From assembly GCA_002245135.1 (NCBI GenBank), contig NGBS01001170.1, forward strand, positions 1-64,000: a DNA stretch of 64,000 nt. Reading direction: 5' to 3'. Positions 21,334-33,930 of this stretch are shown one piece after another (position 1 is the stretch's first letter; each line of letters opens with the position of its first letter). The notes under the pieces were generated by a model. That model saw only the letters and a list, made by a program, of their open reading frames with translations, was not told where the DNA came from and searched no databases. The stretch comes from Proteromonas lacertae. Lineage: Eukaryota > Sar > Bigyra > Opalinata > Proteromonadidae. A program made the translations under genes and the position numbers.

Positions 21334-23586
21334 TTACAATTTCTGTTTAATTCTTTGGTGAAGAGTGCAAATATAATCAACATAACTAGAACTAATGCCT
21401 TGCTTATCTTCAACCAAACAATTATAAAATACTTTAGCATTTGGTGATTCAGAACTCAATATTTTAATTTCAATATTCTGTTCAAATGGTTTTCTTAAAT
21501 AATCAATTACATTAAACAAATTCTGTGATAATTCACTTTCATTTACATATAATTGAGTATTCTGGAACTCTTCCAATGTTTCAACACCTGATAATTGTCT
21601 ATATATATCTGGATTAATAGAATGATTAACAAAAATATATATCTTAAAAAAAAATTAAAGAAAAATAAATTATCAAAATAAATAAAAAAGGATATTCGTT
21701 TCCATTGAATAATAAATAGTATTTATTATATTCCAATGAACTACTACTTGGCCATAATAAATTAGGCAATATAATAACACCATCATCATCATATTCACCA
21801 TAATTAACAGCAACTCTATTAGTATCACTTTCTTCATTACATGATAAATCGAATAAATATGGATATAAATACAATACTGATGTATGAACATTAAATGCTA
21901 ATATTCTCTATATATAAATAATTATTATATATATTATACATGTGCTTCATAAGATCTAATATCAGCTCTAACATCAACATCTTTATAAGATATCACTCCA
22001 CTATTATTCATTCTCAATAATGCTGATTTCAACATACACATTGTATATAATGGCAATGTTTTCAAACAATCAGGCAAAACTAACTGACCTTCAGGTGTAG
22101 TTGCTGCACAATTCTTACGATAAGATGTTAAAATATCCACACATTGATCGAATGGATAATATCGAGCATCATATAGATTCTTCTCATATAATTTCAATAC
22201 ACATTTCTTCAACATACAATTGACAATACATTCAATATCACAGTTACTAAATACTTCATTAATTAGAGTGGTCGTATTTAACCTTAGATTATGAACTCGA
22301 ATATATCTCTTCTGGTTAATTGCAGTATATAATAATGCAGTTTGAATATATACATAATCATTATCTTTTAAAGTTGATTTATGTTCAATATCAAAGTTCC
22401 AAGATTGTGAATAATCACATCCACCTAGATCTAATTGATCTTTACAGTTTTCATAACCAGGTTCTCCTAAATATCCACTCTCTACTATTGATAATCCTTC
22501 ACTTACTCTTATCTTTAAGATTGGTTCATATACATGTGGTGCTGATAATGATGTATATAAATCACTATGGAACTGTATAAATGAATCTAATGTTGGTTCT
22601 GGATAGTAATACAAATGGCCACCTGTATTAGTTGGTACTTGGCCTAATTCACAGAGTCTTAAGTAATTATCACTACCAAAGGCGAATATATCTATACGTG
22701 TATCTTTATTATTAAAGGCAGTAGAACGACAATAATAATAATTATCATCTTCAGGAGTGTAGTATTGTTTCTCATCTTCTCTGCCGTAGATGTTACATGG
22801 ATCAGATTGATAGGTGACTGAACCACTACCTGTGTTACAAGCACTACCATGGAAGACTAATACCTATATATATATATATAAAGGACAATAAAGAAGAAAG
22901 AAGGAGAAGAAGAAAAGAATAATAGAAGAAGAAAAGAAAGTATATATATAAATACTCTTCCTCCATCAACTTGTAATAAATCATATAATGATTCTAAACA
23001 CGATCCTAAACAATTACTTGGACTTTGATACTCTTCAGTTACTGCTAGTATTGAATCTAATATAATATTAATCTTATCGATCTCTTTAATAGATATTTTG
23101 AACTTATCATAAGGTAATGGTGTAAATCCATCTTGATTATCACATACTACATACACTTTTATTTTATCATCTTTAAGATAATAATAATTAATAGTATCGC
23201 TATAAGAAAGTATTACAACTTCAGCATTATCAACAGATTCTAATAAATGAATACATTCTTTTAAAAATGCAATTAAATTCTATTTATTATATATTATTAT
23301 ATTGTATATACTTGAAACCATCCACTTTTATAAGCAATATAGCCATTATTCACTGCAAATACATATATAGGTCTTTGGATTGGTCTTTGTTTGAATTGAT
23401 CTGCGACTAATAGATCATAACTACCATATAATAGTTCTGGATGTTCATTAATATCCACTCTTTTACCAAAGGAATCTAATGGAGCTACATAGTGAATTGG
23501 TACTGGTGATTTGGTATTGCAGATATTACATTGCATCTCTGTTCCATCGTTTAAGAATTTGAAGAAGGGATTGATATAGGCTCTAA

Positions 23587-23641
<55 letters not shown>

Positions 23642-24549
23642 TATATACAAGCATTTTGAACATCTTATATTTCCTATTAAATCAAAATCAACCATTGGAA
23701 CTTCACCTTCTTCTTCAGTTAACTCAGCTAAGGGATGAACTACTATACTAAATGGTAATCCACTCGCTATTGCTTGAGATCGAGTGGTTGGTACACGGTA
23801 AAGTGTGGATCGGACGAATCGTGGATTACATACTCCATTATCTAACGCTGTGAATGGACGAGTGGATAATGGAGGTAATACGAGATCTGAGGTTTGGAAT
23901 TCGATTTTTTCTGTTACTAAGGATGGTCTTGGTATGGTTTTTGGATCTACTCTTTGATTGGATGATTTCTAATGATAAATAAATAAATTAATGAAAAATA
24001 CATCAGCTTTTGTTTTGTATTCGTATTGCTTAATACGATTTCCATCACTCATATCCTTTGCTGGTTCTAGTGGTGGAGCTGGTGCTTGAGGAGTGTAGTT
24101 GTGAGGCCTTTGATTTTTGGGGAAATGAATGCCATTTAAAGTAGGAAATGTTATAGATGGTTGTAATCCACCACAATCTGGAGCTGCAACATCTGGATTT
24201 CCATTGGGTGTTAATGGTGAAGTTGCTATTTCATTTTCAAGAGGTGGTGGAGGTGGAACTGAATAGCCAGCGTTAAAACTCATTGGATTGTATTTAGTAG
24301 GAGCAGTTGGATTTAAAGCATCTGACAGATTTATAGGTGGAGGTGGAATTGCTGTTTGTGGAGGTGCAAAAACATTTGTTTGAGGATTTGGTGCTGGAAA
24401 AGTAGGTATTGGTTGTGGAAGTGGAACTGTTTGTGGAGCTACAGGTTTATTCGCTTCATTTGCTTTTTTCTATTGCATTTGTATTTCATTAAGATAAAAA
24501 AATATACATTTTGTAATCCTTTAGCAAAGGGATTGTGAATAGTACTCAT
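21334..24549 (-). CDS. SEC24: COPII coat subunit SEC24
   Basis: A Pro-rich N-terminus of about 200 residues precedes the SEC24 core: a zinc finger (IRCSKC...CNICNTK), the trunk domain (RPIYVFAVNNGYIAYKSG, VLVFHGSACN, RIDIFAFGSD), a beta-sandwich (YLGEPGYENCKDQLDLGGCD), a helical domain (LYTMCMLKSALLR), and a gelsolin-like C-terminus. About ten short GTAT introns interrupt it, one holding a long ATA microsatellite. The product would be about 930 residues. SEC24 selects cargo for COPII vesicles at ER exit sites together with SEC23. The start is fixed by MSTIHNPFAKG, whose exon is spliced in frame to the Pro-rich exon. Confidence 0.9.
23585..23641. repeat. ATA trinucleotide microsatellite inside a SEC24 intron
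   Basis: About 18 uninterrupted ATA units occupy most of one intron. Its GTAT donor and TTTTAG acceptor remain at the edges on the minus strand, so the expansion does not disturb coding sequence. Confidence 0.85.
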
Positions 24550-24552
24550 TAC

Positions 24553-24601
24553 TTCTTACGTAAGAATTTAATTAAAATATTTCAAAAATTATATCCGTTT
24601 C
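24553..24601. promoter_or_regulatory. Divergent SEC24/EMC2 promoter: palindrome plus CCGTTTC
   Basis: The 85-bp spacer between the SEC24 and EMC2 start codons contains a perfect 14-bp palindrome, TTCTTACGTAAGAA (24553-24566), only 3 bp from the SEC24 ATG. A CCGTTTC element (24595-24601) lies 33 nt before the EMC2 ATG. Function is inferred only from position and recurrence of the second motif. Confidence 0.4.
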
Positions 24602-24634
24602 TTGAATCACATTTTTCATTTTTGTTTATATCCA

Positions 24635-25648
24635 ATGAACCAGAATCAGGAAATGTTCAATTCATTGAAAATATATCCTACTGATGTTAATACAATTCTG
24701 GAGATGCTTAATTTTGTAAGAAAGAATAATGTATACTTATTTCTTTAATTGGGTAGTTTCATCTTCCACTTCTTGTTGCAAAGTATGGAATATACCTCAT
24801 AGAAAATCATATCAAAGAAATTAAGGATTATAGTATAAGTGTTACTGATTTTATTGTGTAATAATAGAATATGATATAATTGAACAAATTGGAGAAGCAT
24901 CTGCTGAAGTTGGCAATAAAGATATGTCAATAGTATTTAAGATATATCTATTCAATAGACTTGCTATAAATTATTAAAGAATCAATTCCCAGGTAGTCAG
25001 AGAGTAAAAATGTTTCTTGATAGATTGCATGTATTTTATTAATAAGTTTAATTACTAGGAATTGGATAATAAACCTGCAAAAATCTTAGAAAATATAATA
25101 AAAGAAAAACCATCCAATATAATCGCTAGAAAACGGGAATTAACAAAGACCAAAGCAAATAAACCAACAGATATATACATAAAACAATTAGTTGAATATT
25201 TAAATATATTTTTACAGGATGAAGAAGCTTGGATTGAATTGGCAAATCAATATCACAAAATTAATCACATAAAGTATGAATTGTGTATTAATATATATCT
25301 GTATATAGAGATACTATATTTTGTTATGAAGAATTGATCCTTTTAAATCCTTCTAATCCTATATATTTTCTTCAATTAGCTGAATTATATTATACATTGG
25401 GTGGAGCAGTTAATATTAAGTTAGCCAGACAATATTATATGAGAGTAACAGAATTAAACAATAGATCAGTACAAGCTTATATAGGAATATGTAAATCTTG
25501 TAGTTCATTGCATAAATCACACAATCCTGGTCAATTAAACACAAATGAAACTATTTTCAAGAAAGCTAAAGCAAAAGTATTGGAGTTATACCACGATTCA
25601 CCTACTTATAAGTATTTAGAGGAATATATCAACTCTCTTACTGTTTAA
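24635..25648 (+). CDS. EMC2: ER membrane protein complex subunit 2 (TPR protein)
   Basis: Five introns (24716-24756, 24833-24867, 24933-24958, 25031-25058, 25274-25308) give 282 residues, close to the usual 290-300. Diagnostic EMC2 segments are IIEQIGEASAE, LLKNQFPGSQRVK, NIIARKRELTKTKAN, LVEYLNIFLQDEEAWIELA, FCYEELILLNPSNPIY and QLAELYYTLGG...ARQYYMRV, which follow the TPR order of the human and yeast proteins. It is a cytosolic scaffold of the EMC, which inserts tail-anchored and multi-pass proteins into the ER. It is divergent from SEC24, another ER-pathway gene. Confidence 0.9.
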
Positions 25649-25773
25649 ATGAGTAATTTCTATTATTGCAAGTATTTATTAAATTGTTTTTTTTTAATAA
25701 TAAATCCAACAAAACAACATAATTCATAAAATCTGATAATAAAAACAATAATAACATCATTCTAACTCTTTCT

Positions 25774-28337
25774 TTATTCATCTGGACATAATGCATTCTT
25801 AAAACTAAAAGGTTCGAATTTATAACCATCAGCTAAATAAAACTTATTCTGAAATTCAACCCAATGTAAACGAACAGCATGAAGATAACATTCTAAAGCA
25901 TCCATACACAATAAGAAGAATGTAGTCAACAAAGCAAAGATGAAAAATCCAACAAATGTAACAAAGAAGTTTTTCATACTAAATAACATAACCATTATTC
26001 TTTGCCAAAATACAAGTGACATTTCTAATTAAAATAAATAATAATAATAATATATATATATATATACGTGAATGTGCTAAACTCAAAGCCCACAATCTCA
26101 AGTAGGAAGCTGTATTAGATACACATCCTAACACATATTCAATCACTTCAATTCCTTGATGTATATACAATTCAGGACCATATACTTCCTCTTCCTCTAA
26201 TCTAATCGTTGGATTATTCTCTAAATATTGTATTCTAGATGGTAATTTATGTTCATTTCTTCCTTTATTCGGTAAACCTGCTATTTTCTTCTTGTGTTCA
26301 CCGTTAATTAATGTTGGTTTAACTAATAACATCCAAGGTATACAAATCACAGCGATTAATAATAAAAATACTTGTAATTGAGCTTGACCGTTAAACAGTG
26401 GAACAGTAACAGTACCTGGTGATAAAGCAATGTTAATCAGTGTAGTGATTAATTCAGGAACTTGTCTATGTTTACTCATTTCTACATCCCAATCTATAAA
26501 CCATTTTAATACTATAACAAATATCATATAACCGAATAAAGAGACAATGAAGATAATCTGTGGAACTGCTTCAAACCATAAGTCTCTATTGCTTTTGAAA
26601 TAGATTGTATTAGCTATTTTTAAACATACACCAATAATCATCTATATATAATATAATATATATATATATACATGTATAATTCCAACAATAACAGCTAATT
26701 TCATCTTCAATGAATTCACATATACCAATTCATTAGTACCTCTTTTCCACATTGGATCAATACCAAACGGGTAAACTTCACCTTTAATATGAATAGCATC
26801 ATAAGTAGTCAGATTCGTATTAGGTAATTCATATTTAGTGCCAAATAAATCCATACCAAGTGAAAAACAATCATTATATAATAATCCACAATACATTCCA
26901 AATAGACCCATGATAATAATAATATATCTACCTCCAAATATCATATCAAATATTTCACCTAAGTCCATTTTCTTTAATTTATCTTCAAATAATATAAAAC
27001 CTAATGCAAAGATAGTGATAATTAATGAATGACCTACATCGCCAAACATCATTCCAAACATCAATGGAAAGGTAACTAGAGTAAATAAAGACGGATTAGC
27101 TTCACCATATCTTGCTATACCATATGTATCAGTGATACTCTGATAAATTGAAGTAAAATAATTAACTTGGAAATAGGTAGGTGGTTTCAAACCTTGGCTT
27201 GGCAATCTTTCCACAATACCTTGGCTTGATACGTTTGAGTGTGCTTTTCTGACTGATTCAATTACTAAATCTTCTTCTGCTTTTAATACCCATCCTTCAG
27301 CTCTTAACATTCCACCTACATTAGTTTCACATTTATTCAAAGTATGATAAATCAATTTCTCTTTAGCAATAATCCATTTCCAACTATTCAAGTTGTTGGA
27401 TATCTCATTTAATAATGACATTAAATTATCATAACTATGATCTAATATATCTTTAGAATCACTGAAGTATTCCTCAATCTCATCACAGGTTTTGTTTACT
27501 TCGCTTGTTTTAGGTAAATATGGAACATCATATCTTTTGGCATTAAAAGCATCACATATCTTCACTAATAGACTTTGTATGGATCTTGTACGGTAGAATA
27601 TTAAGAATACTACCTTCTCTACTTTACTACCTAGTAATTTACCCATTGAGGTGAATTTCATGAAACAATTACCTCTTGTTGCTCTGAATATCATTCGTTC
27701 TAATCTAATTTGTTCATCTCTGTCGATAATTCCACTGATAAATGAGAATTTCATCATGGAATCTGCTTCTTCAGCTTGAATTAATGACGAAGTTTCATCG
27801 TGGTCACTTAAGTTACCTGCTTTATCATTTTCAAAGAATTCATGGCCTTTAACTAAGATTTCCTTTAATTCAGCTTTCTCGTTGTATTCTTTACGAAGTT
27901 GATCATAAATTGCACTTAATTGGTGTAAATCCTTTTCTTTTTCGTTGATTGTCGCTTCTAGATTGTCAAATCCTGCTGTATTTCCTTCACCTTTGCATAA
28001 AGTAGAGAGAAAAGTATCAATTGGAGGAGGTTCCTATAACGTATTATCATAACAAAAATTAGTAATACTGCTGGGTCAATATCAAAATCCTTTAAAACAC
28101 TCTCAAAATATCTTGTCTTTCTCTCTAATTCGTCACATCTTCTTATATAAGATGCATACCTTCTCTGAAATGCAGTTAAATGATGAGACAACTAAAGTAT
28201 AAATTTGAATTGAATAATACATCAGTAAATTCAACTGAGCCTAATGAACCAAGTTCATCCATTAATTGATGTCCTACGTCCTCTTCAAAGGTAATTGAGA
28301 GGTACTCCATTTCAGCTGATCTCAACCATTTCGCCAT
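25774..28337 (-). CDS. V-type H+-ATPase subunit a
   Basis: The full-length a subunit of about 800 residues is encoded by about five exons. The cytosolic N-terminal half starts with [15 protein letters not shown] and contains coiled coils and [28 protein letters not shown]. The membrane half has [37 protein letters not shown] and the key [15 protein letters not shown] helix, whose Arg is essential for proton transfer against the c-ring. It closes with a short cytosolic tail. With the V1 and other Vo parts it acidifies vacuoles and endosomes. Intron positions are near 26032-26067, 26642-26670, 28037-28073 and 28193-28221. Confidence 0.93.
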
Positions 28338-28490
28338 CTTCGAACAATAAAAAAGATCGAAAAGAAATTTGATTGGATCAAGCTTTCTTCAAGCCTAGTG
28401 ATTTTTAAATTTGCTTTTTTCTCATTAACTAAAAGGAATAACAAACAAATAAATGTTAAATGTAAATGTAAATATTACATATTAAATACA

Positions 28491-29960
28491 TTATATACGG
28501 TAAGAAATTATTTGATTATCCTCTTGGATTATGAAAAGTGAATTATTTCTTCTGTAACTCTTAACAGCAGCTATATCCATACTGTAAGATGCTCTAACTT
28601 CATTCAATTCCAAACTGTAATACTTAATACACTCTCTATCAACAATCACTAATTCCTTTTTACTGTCATTATAGTATAAATTAATAATATTATTCACCTC
28701 CATAGATGTTATTTCATACAATTTATTAACTTCCTTACTGTCAACATCATAATTAAACATAATTATCTCTCCTTTCTCAGTCACAAGTATATAATTATTA
28801 TCACCACATATTTCAACTTTATTAGCCCTACTATTACCACATTTCAAAACACATTTCTTATCAATAATTTTATTCACAGTTTCACCACTCACTAATTGAT
28901 AAATTACAACACTATTCACACTTCCATAATAACAAAACTCGTTTGTATAGTTATTGTATGTATAGTTATTATGATTCATCAGGAATGTATAATAAGAAGT
29001 TAAATTATTCCCATTAATATCCCATATTTGTATGACAGTATCATTATCTCCACCATTTGTTAATATCAATATATTATCATCATTACTCTCTTCATATACA
29101 AAGATAGATTTAATAGGAATAGTATAATTAGTTGGAAAGGTTTTAATACATTCATAACTAATCATATCATCACTTACATTATAATATTTGAATATTTTGA
29201 TTATATTACTTTTATTTAATATACAAACAATATATTTACTGGTGATTTGAAGTAATGAACATGATTCTATCTTTAAATCAATGATAGTGGATGTATAAGA
29301 TTGATTCTTGTTATACACTGTATATAATACTATTGTATTATTGGAGAGTGATAATCCTAATATGTTTTTATTAACATCTTTAGTGAAAGAGGAGGAAATT
29401 ATACTGATTTCGTTATTTATTTCTAATAGTTTGGAATTTTCTGTAATTTCTTTGATTGGTGATGTTATTGGTGATAGATCTTGGAATGATTGGTTTAATT
29501 GGTTATTCTCTAAATCTTGAATTTTTTCTTCTAATTCTCTTATTCTTTCATCTTTCAATTTTATTATTTCATCTTTACTTGCTAATTGATTTCGTATCTC
29601 TTGATATATTTCATTTATGTTTGACAGTTTGTTATTCATCTTCGTTTTGAAATCTTTCATCTCATCTCTACTTGCTATCAACAATTCTGCCATTTTTAAT
29701 AATTTCCTTTTCAACATATCGTTGTTTGCTTGTAAACTGTTATTTGATGTAATAGAGTATCTCACTTCATTATCTCCACTTTCTATGCCTTCATCTTCTG
29801 ATACAAATGTGATTAAAGGTTCTTCACAGTAGGATTTCTTAGCATTTTGTATTCTATCGATCTCTTCAGCAGCATCCTTCAAAAATTCAGAAAAATCTTC
29901 CTGAATATCCTGTATTTCACACATAACTGCATGTGTTTTCTTTAAATCTTTCTTTGACAT
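28491..29960 (-). CDS. Coiled-coil and beta-propeller protein, unknown
   Basis: Intronless, 489 residues from the chosen ATG (MSKKDLKKTH). The frame extends 31 codons further upstream to a start near 30053, but that stretch is basic/aromatic and overlaps the opposite gene's leader. Residues about 80-170 form a coiled coil (LASKDEIIKLKDERIRELEE). The remaining 300 residues are repeated beta-rich blades with WD40-like spacing (IQIWDING, VVIYQLVSG, EIIMFNYD, IKYYSLEL). Architecture suggests a scaffold; no specific family is recognised. Absence of introns is unusual among these neighbours. Confidence 0.6.
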   Translation of the reverse strand: MSKKDLKKTHAVMCEIQDIQEDFSEFLKDAAEEIDRIQNAKKSYCEEPLITFVSEDEGIESGDNEVRYSITSNNSLQANNDMLKRKLLKMAELLIASRDEMKDFKTKMNNKLSNINEIYQEIRNQLASKDEIIKLKDERIRELEEKIQDLENNQLNQSFQDLSPITSPIKEITENSKLLEINNEISIISSSFTKDVNKNILGLSLSNNTIVLYTVYNKNQSYTSTIIDLKIESCSLLQITSKYIVCILNKSNIIKIFKYYNVSDDMISYECIKTFPTNYTIPIKSIFVYEESNDDNILILTNGGDNDTVIQIWDINGNNLTSYYTFLMNHNNYTYNNYTNEFCYYGSVNSVVIYQLVSGETVNKIIDKKCVLKCGNSRANKVEICGDNNYILVTEKGEIIMFNYDVDSKEVNKLYEITSMEVNNIINLYYNDSKKELVIVDRECIKYYSLELNEVRASYSMDIAAVKSYRRNNSLFIIQEDNQIISYRI

Positions 29961-30169
29961 GAAATTTTTGATTTTTAAAATTTTTGAGACAAACCTTCTC
30001 AAATCAAACTTATAGACAAACCATCTTGTATTTTTCATCTCAAAATGCAGCATATTCTAAAGAAATCTAAAGCATTATATTCTTGTAAACCTATAGCAAA
30101 AACTATTTATTTACGAAATTTGGCTTACTTATCATCCTATGTTACACAGATCAGATCATTCTCGACAGG

Positions 30170-31222
30170 ATGGAAAAGATTCCACAAGTATTTATATATT
30201 ATTCATTAAAATCGATAGAAGGAAAAGAATCAAATCCAATCAAAGATTTAAAAATAGATTATATATTATCAGAAGAAGAAAAGAAGGCTAAAGCATGGCA
30301 AGCACTTGATGATAGTATTGCAGAAGTATAAATATAATATAATAATAATATTATAATATAGTGCCAAGAAGCAGTAAAGAAATTATATTCAGAAGGTAAA
30401 TACACAGAAGCAATAGAAAAAGCCTTGGAAGCCAAAGAGAAAACACTCAGTTTCTATGGAGAACATCATGCAATATATGCCTCAATACAAAATAATTTAG
30501 CATTATTGTACAAATGTATAGGTGACTTTGACCAGAGTGAAAAATGTTATAAAAAAGCAATAGAAATATATGAAGATGTAGCAGGATCTAATAATTCATC
30601 CACACTCACATGTCTTAACAATTTAGGATTATTATATAAACTAAAAGCTGAGAAGGAAAGAGATAATAATTATCATCACAATTTACAGTTAGCTGAGTCA
30701 TTAATAGTGGAAGTATTTAACCGTAGATATGAACAGTTATCGAGTAACAATCCAATATTATCACAGTCATATAGGACAATGGGTAATATTGAAAGATTAT
30801 TAGGTAAATATGAAGAAAGTGAAAAACACTTATTTGAAGCTATGAGGATAGTGATTCACTGTTATGGTGAAAATCATCGAGAGACAGCTTTAGTATTTAA
30901 TGATATTGGTATGTTTTATACTGTAAGAGAACAATATGATAAAGCTGAGCATTTTTATAAGAGATCTTTGGAGATAAGAACACAATTATGTGGTGAAGGC
31001 CATCAAGATACAATATCAACGAAAAATAATTTAGCTGAGTTATATATACACATGGGAAGGATTGATGATGCTACAAAGATACAGAATGAGTTAATCGAGA
31101 CTATTGAGAGATATTATGGAGATAATGGTAATAAAAGTCTTCCGCTGCCTAAGCCAACAGAAACTCAACCTACACAAACACAAACACAAAAAGAAATAGT
31201 AAATAACAATAAAATTAAATAA
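30170..31222 (+). CDS. Kinesin-light-chain-like TPR protein
   Basis: One intron (30326-30361) gives exactly 338 residues. At least five TPR units of the kinesin-light-chain/NPHP3 type (42-residue spacing, YxxIGDFDQSEKCYKKAIEIYE, LAELYIHMGRIDDATKI, NDIGMFYTVREQYDKAEHFY) fill residues 60-290, followed by a Gln/Thr/Pro tail. The start MEKIPQVFIYYS is the first ATG in this frame. In another frame just upstream (30045-30190) lies a peptide with a classic mitochondrial presequence look (basic, ending IRSFSTG), so an alternative first exon targeting the product to mitochondria is possible but does not splice in frame as read. Confidence 0.7.
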
Positions 31223-31344
31223 TTTTGTTTTGTTTAAAGTTATTTTGTTATTAAAATACAAAAGAAACAATGCAAATAAGAAACAATTTCTCTAAATAAG
31301 ATAAATTTTATAATAATAAATGCAATTATTTTCTTAAAATTAAT

Positions 31345-32786
31345 CTAGAACACTCCTTCCTTACTTTCAACAATAAAATCTTCCTTACTTTCAGTTGTTG
31401 AATATGATTCACCACTGGATGATGAATATCTTCTTTCATTCATTTTACTTTCTTGATACTGAGTTGAATAATTAGTTAAAGTACCTGTATTAGCAGCTGT
31501 ACTATTAGCAGTTGCCATTGTACTGCCACCATTAGTCATACCTAAGAAAAACTCTTCATCTTCATCACTCTCATCATCTACACTTAATAATTTATCAGCT
31601 GGTCTATATCCAGACCAATCTTCATGGTATTCAGGATTTAAATGATATACACTGCTTTCAGTAGACATGCCACTGGTTACACTCATTGTCTCTGATACTG
31701 TGGAAGTACGAGATTTAGCGGATTTGACAGATTTACCTGATTTACTTGAACCTTTTGATACTGTTGAAGATCTATCATATTCATCCATTGCTACTGTTTC
31801 TATTGGTTGATATTGTTGTTGTTGTAATAATTGTTGATCTTCTGATGTTTGAGATTGGTTTGATTCTGGTATTGAAGCAGAGGTAGATGATTTTATTGAT
31901 ACATGTGATTTAGAGGACTTAACTGACAATGCTGATCTAGCAGTATTAAATCCTTGTAATGATATAATTTGATTGTAAATCATTCCTAATGGAATTGGAT
32001 CTCGTGGTGGTTCTTTTGGTGGGATTTCATCAGATTCTGTGAATTTTAACATTCCTTCTGGACATTTCATAGGAATACCATAGGATTTACCAAATCTTGG
32101 GATTAATTCTAAAGCATTTACTAGATTTCTCATATCAGCACCAAAGGACTTTCCAAAAGCATGAATAAACACTGGTCTTTTATGAATAATATTATCAGTA
32201 AAACCAAATACTGGAGCAAATCTAATAGGAGTTTGACAGACTGGTGGTAAAGTGCTGCTTCTTTGTGGGACTATTTCTTCTACTGGATCTAATATTGATT
32301 TAGCAGTTTTGGTCATTGGGGAATTTGCACTTGAACTGAATAATGGAGTTAATTCTAAATAAGCAGCTGGTATTCTACATTCAGTATAAGTGATTCCTGA
32401 ATCTTGTTGACTATTTCCACGTTTCATACTTTCTTGATACTTTGATTCTTGATAGCTATTATATTGGTTACTAGCATTAGGTGAAAATGACTATTATTGA
32501 ATAAATATAATTATAAATACTTGATTACTAATTGTGGCTGTATTTGTTTTCTCAATTGGTTCTAAAACTCTTGAACGGCTATTATTCATTGATGGACTTG
32601 CACTATTACCTCTAAAGCAAATTAATAATAATATTCATACCTTGGAACTGGTGACCAGGCAGTATATTCTGAACGATAGTTTAATAATTGATCTAAATTC
32701 TTTTGATATATATTGCCAACGTCTTTTGTAGTAGAATTCTGTGATGTTGTACTTCTTTTAGATCTTGATTTAAGAGATCTTTGCAT
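31345..32786 (-). CDS. Unrecognised Ser-rich protein
   Basis: Introns 32491-32520 and 32612-32640 give 460 residues. The N-terminus is basic and Ser/Thr-rich (MQRSLKSRSKRSTTSQ). Residues about 100-230 are the most protein-like, with FAPVFGFTDNIIHKRPVFIH, GKSFGADMRNLVNALELIPR and IPMKCPEGML. The C-terminal 200 residues are Ser/Lys repeats (VSKGSSKSGKSVKSAKS), a poly-Gln patch and an acidic cluster, so they are probably disordered and phosphorylated. No family recognised. A reverse TTCGTTATT element lies just upstream. Confidence 0.55.
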
Positions 32787-33120
32787 ATAATTAAAAAATA
32801 ACGAAGTTTGCTTGAGAGGCTTGACCTTTTTTCGTTTTTTTCAGTTAAGTCAACCAGAGTTTTTAGAAACAAATTATAATATTGAAATAATTTAGTTTTA
32901 CTTAATGAACCAGATTGCCAATGATTTTGACATAAGTGTCAAGAATCAAAGATATCTAGTTATTTTGCAGCTATTTAATGTTTTAATATTTTTTCAAGTT
33001 TATAATACAAACAAATACTCTTGTAAATTAGTAGAATTTACTGCTTTATAAAACTAAATTTATTTCTTTTCCTCTCTTTATCTCGTAAAATAGTGTTTCA
33101 CGACATACTTTCTAATGTTT
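32787..33120. other. Intergenic, no gene seen
   Basis: 334 bp of AT-rich sequence between a 5' end and a 3' end. Apart from the reverse TTCGTTA-like element just upstream of the preceding gene's start I see no open frame or repeat. Confidence 0.5.
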
Positions 33121-33930
33121 TCAATTTTTAATACTAAACATTGATAGATGTCTTTCATCTTCTTCAATGTCTTGATAGAGGTTATTGCTAATCCCATAAT
33201 GGTTAATTATAGGTAATATATTCAGCAATAAATCACTACTTTCAAAATTATTGAATACATCTTGATAATATACTTGAAAAGCTTTAATCTTGTCCAATTC
33301 AGTCATTTTATCCATAGTTCGCATTTTAAACTTTATGAAGTAATTATTACTGACATCAGCAAATAACCAATTGATAAAACGGTGATAACATTCATTGTTT
33401 TGATGAGTGAAAGTAAGATTGCTTTTTTCAATCACATCTACTTTTTTCTCATTTATTTCTACTAGATTTATATTTATAGTAATAGAAATCCTTAAAACAC
33501 TAGATTTCATAGACAGTGATTCTATATAAACAATAAAAGTGCAATTTTCTCTAGTTTTGTCCCACTCTACGCAATAATCAACAGTGGGGAGAGAGATTAT
33601 TTTTATATGCCTTTTCAGACGTTTTATTGGCACATTCATAGCTTCGGCAATTACATTTTCATTAGTCCTATCCCATAATAACCTCAAAAGTCTTTCGCAT
33701 TCTTCTTGATTGTAAGGCAGATGTGATCCAAAACCTCTAGTTAATGATATTGTCCCTGTTGTGCGAAAACACTTTACCATCCGAGTTATTTGCCTTCTGC
33801 TTCTCTTAATCTCACTAATCATCTGCTTCATTCTTATTTTCTTGGCACAATATTGTTTTATCAACGATATAATTGATTTTTTATCCAATTGTGGTGTTTT
33901 ATTGCTGGTTCTGTTAGTTTTATTACACAT
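33121..33930 (-). CDS. Novel HTH-like family, member A
   Basis: Intronless, 269 residues, on the minus strand. Residues 15-60 look like a resolvase/transposase-style helix-turn-helix (ISLIKQYCAKKIRMKQMIS, SRRQITRMVKCFRTTG). Next comes a short linker ending GSHLPYNQEECERLLRLLW and a second helical unit (NVIAEAMNVPIKRLKRHI). A beta-rich middle follows, then a shared YFIKFKMRTMD motif and a helical end. Member C (37295-38331) shares every segment; member B (35362-36357) shares the order with weaker identity. The two-part N-terminus recalls paired/Tc1 DNA-binding domains, but no catalytic DDE region is present. A DNA-binding regulator is an inference. Confidence 0.6.
   Translation of the reverse strand: MCNKTNRTSNKTPQLDKKSIISLIKQYCAKKIRMKQMISEIKRSRRQITRMVKCFRTTGTISLTRGFGSHLPYNQEECERLLRLLWDRTNENVIAEAMNVPIKRLKRHIKIISLPTVDYCVEWDKTRENCTFIVYIESLSMKSSVLRISITININLVEINEKKVDVIEKSNLTFTHQNNECYHRFINWLFADVSNNYFIKFKMRTMDKMTELDKIKAFQVYYQDVFNNFESSDLLLNILPIINHYGISNNLYQDIEEDERHLSMFSIKN

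Noticed and set aside
22320-22580. Plus-strand 86-residue open frame within SEC24
   Set aside because: Lies antisense to conserved SEC24 coding sequence; a shadow frame.
23585-23641. Possible CRISPR-like or tandem array
   Set aside because: A simple ATA microsatellite within an intron, with no spacers; the organism is eukaryotic.
28491-30053. N-terminal extension of the coiled-coil/propeller gene to 30053
   Set aside because: The extra 31 residues are unlike the rest and overlap the leader of the divergent TPR gene; the internal Met is preferred.
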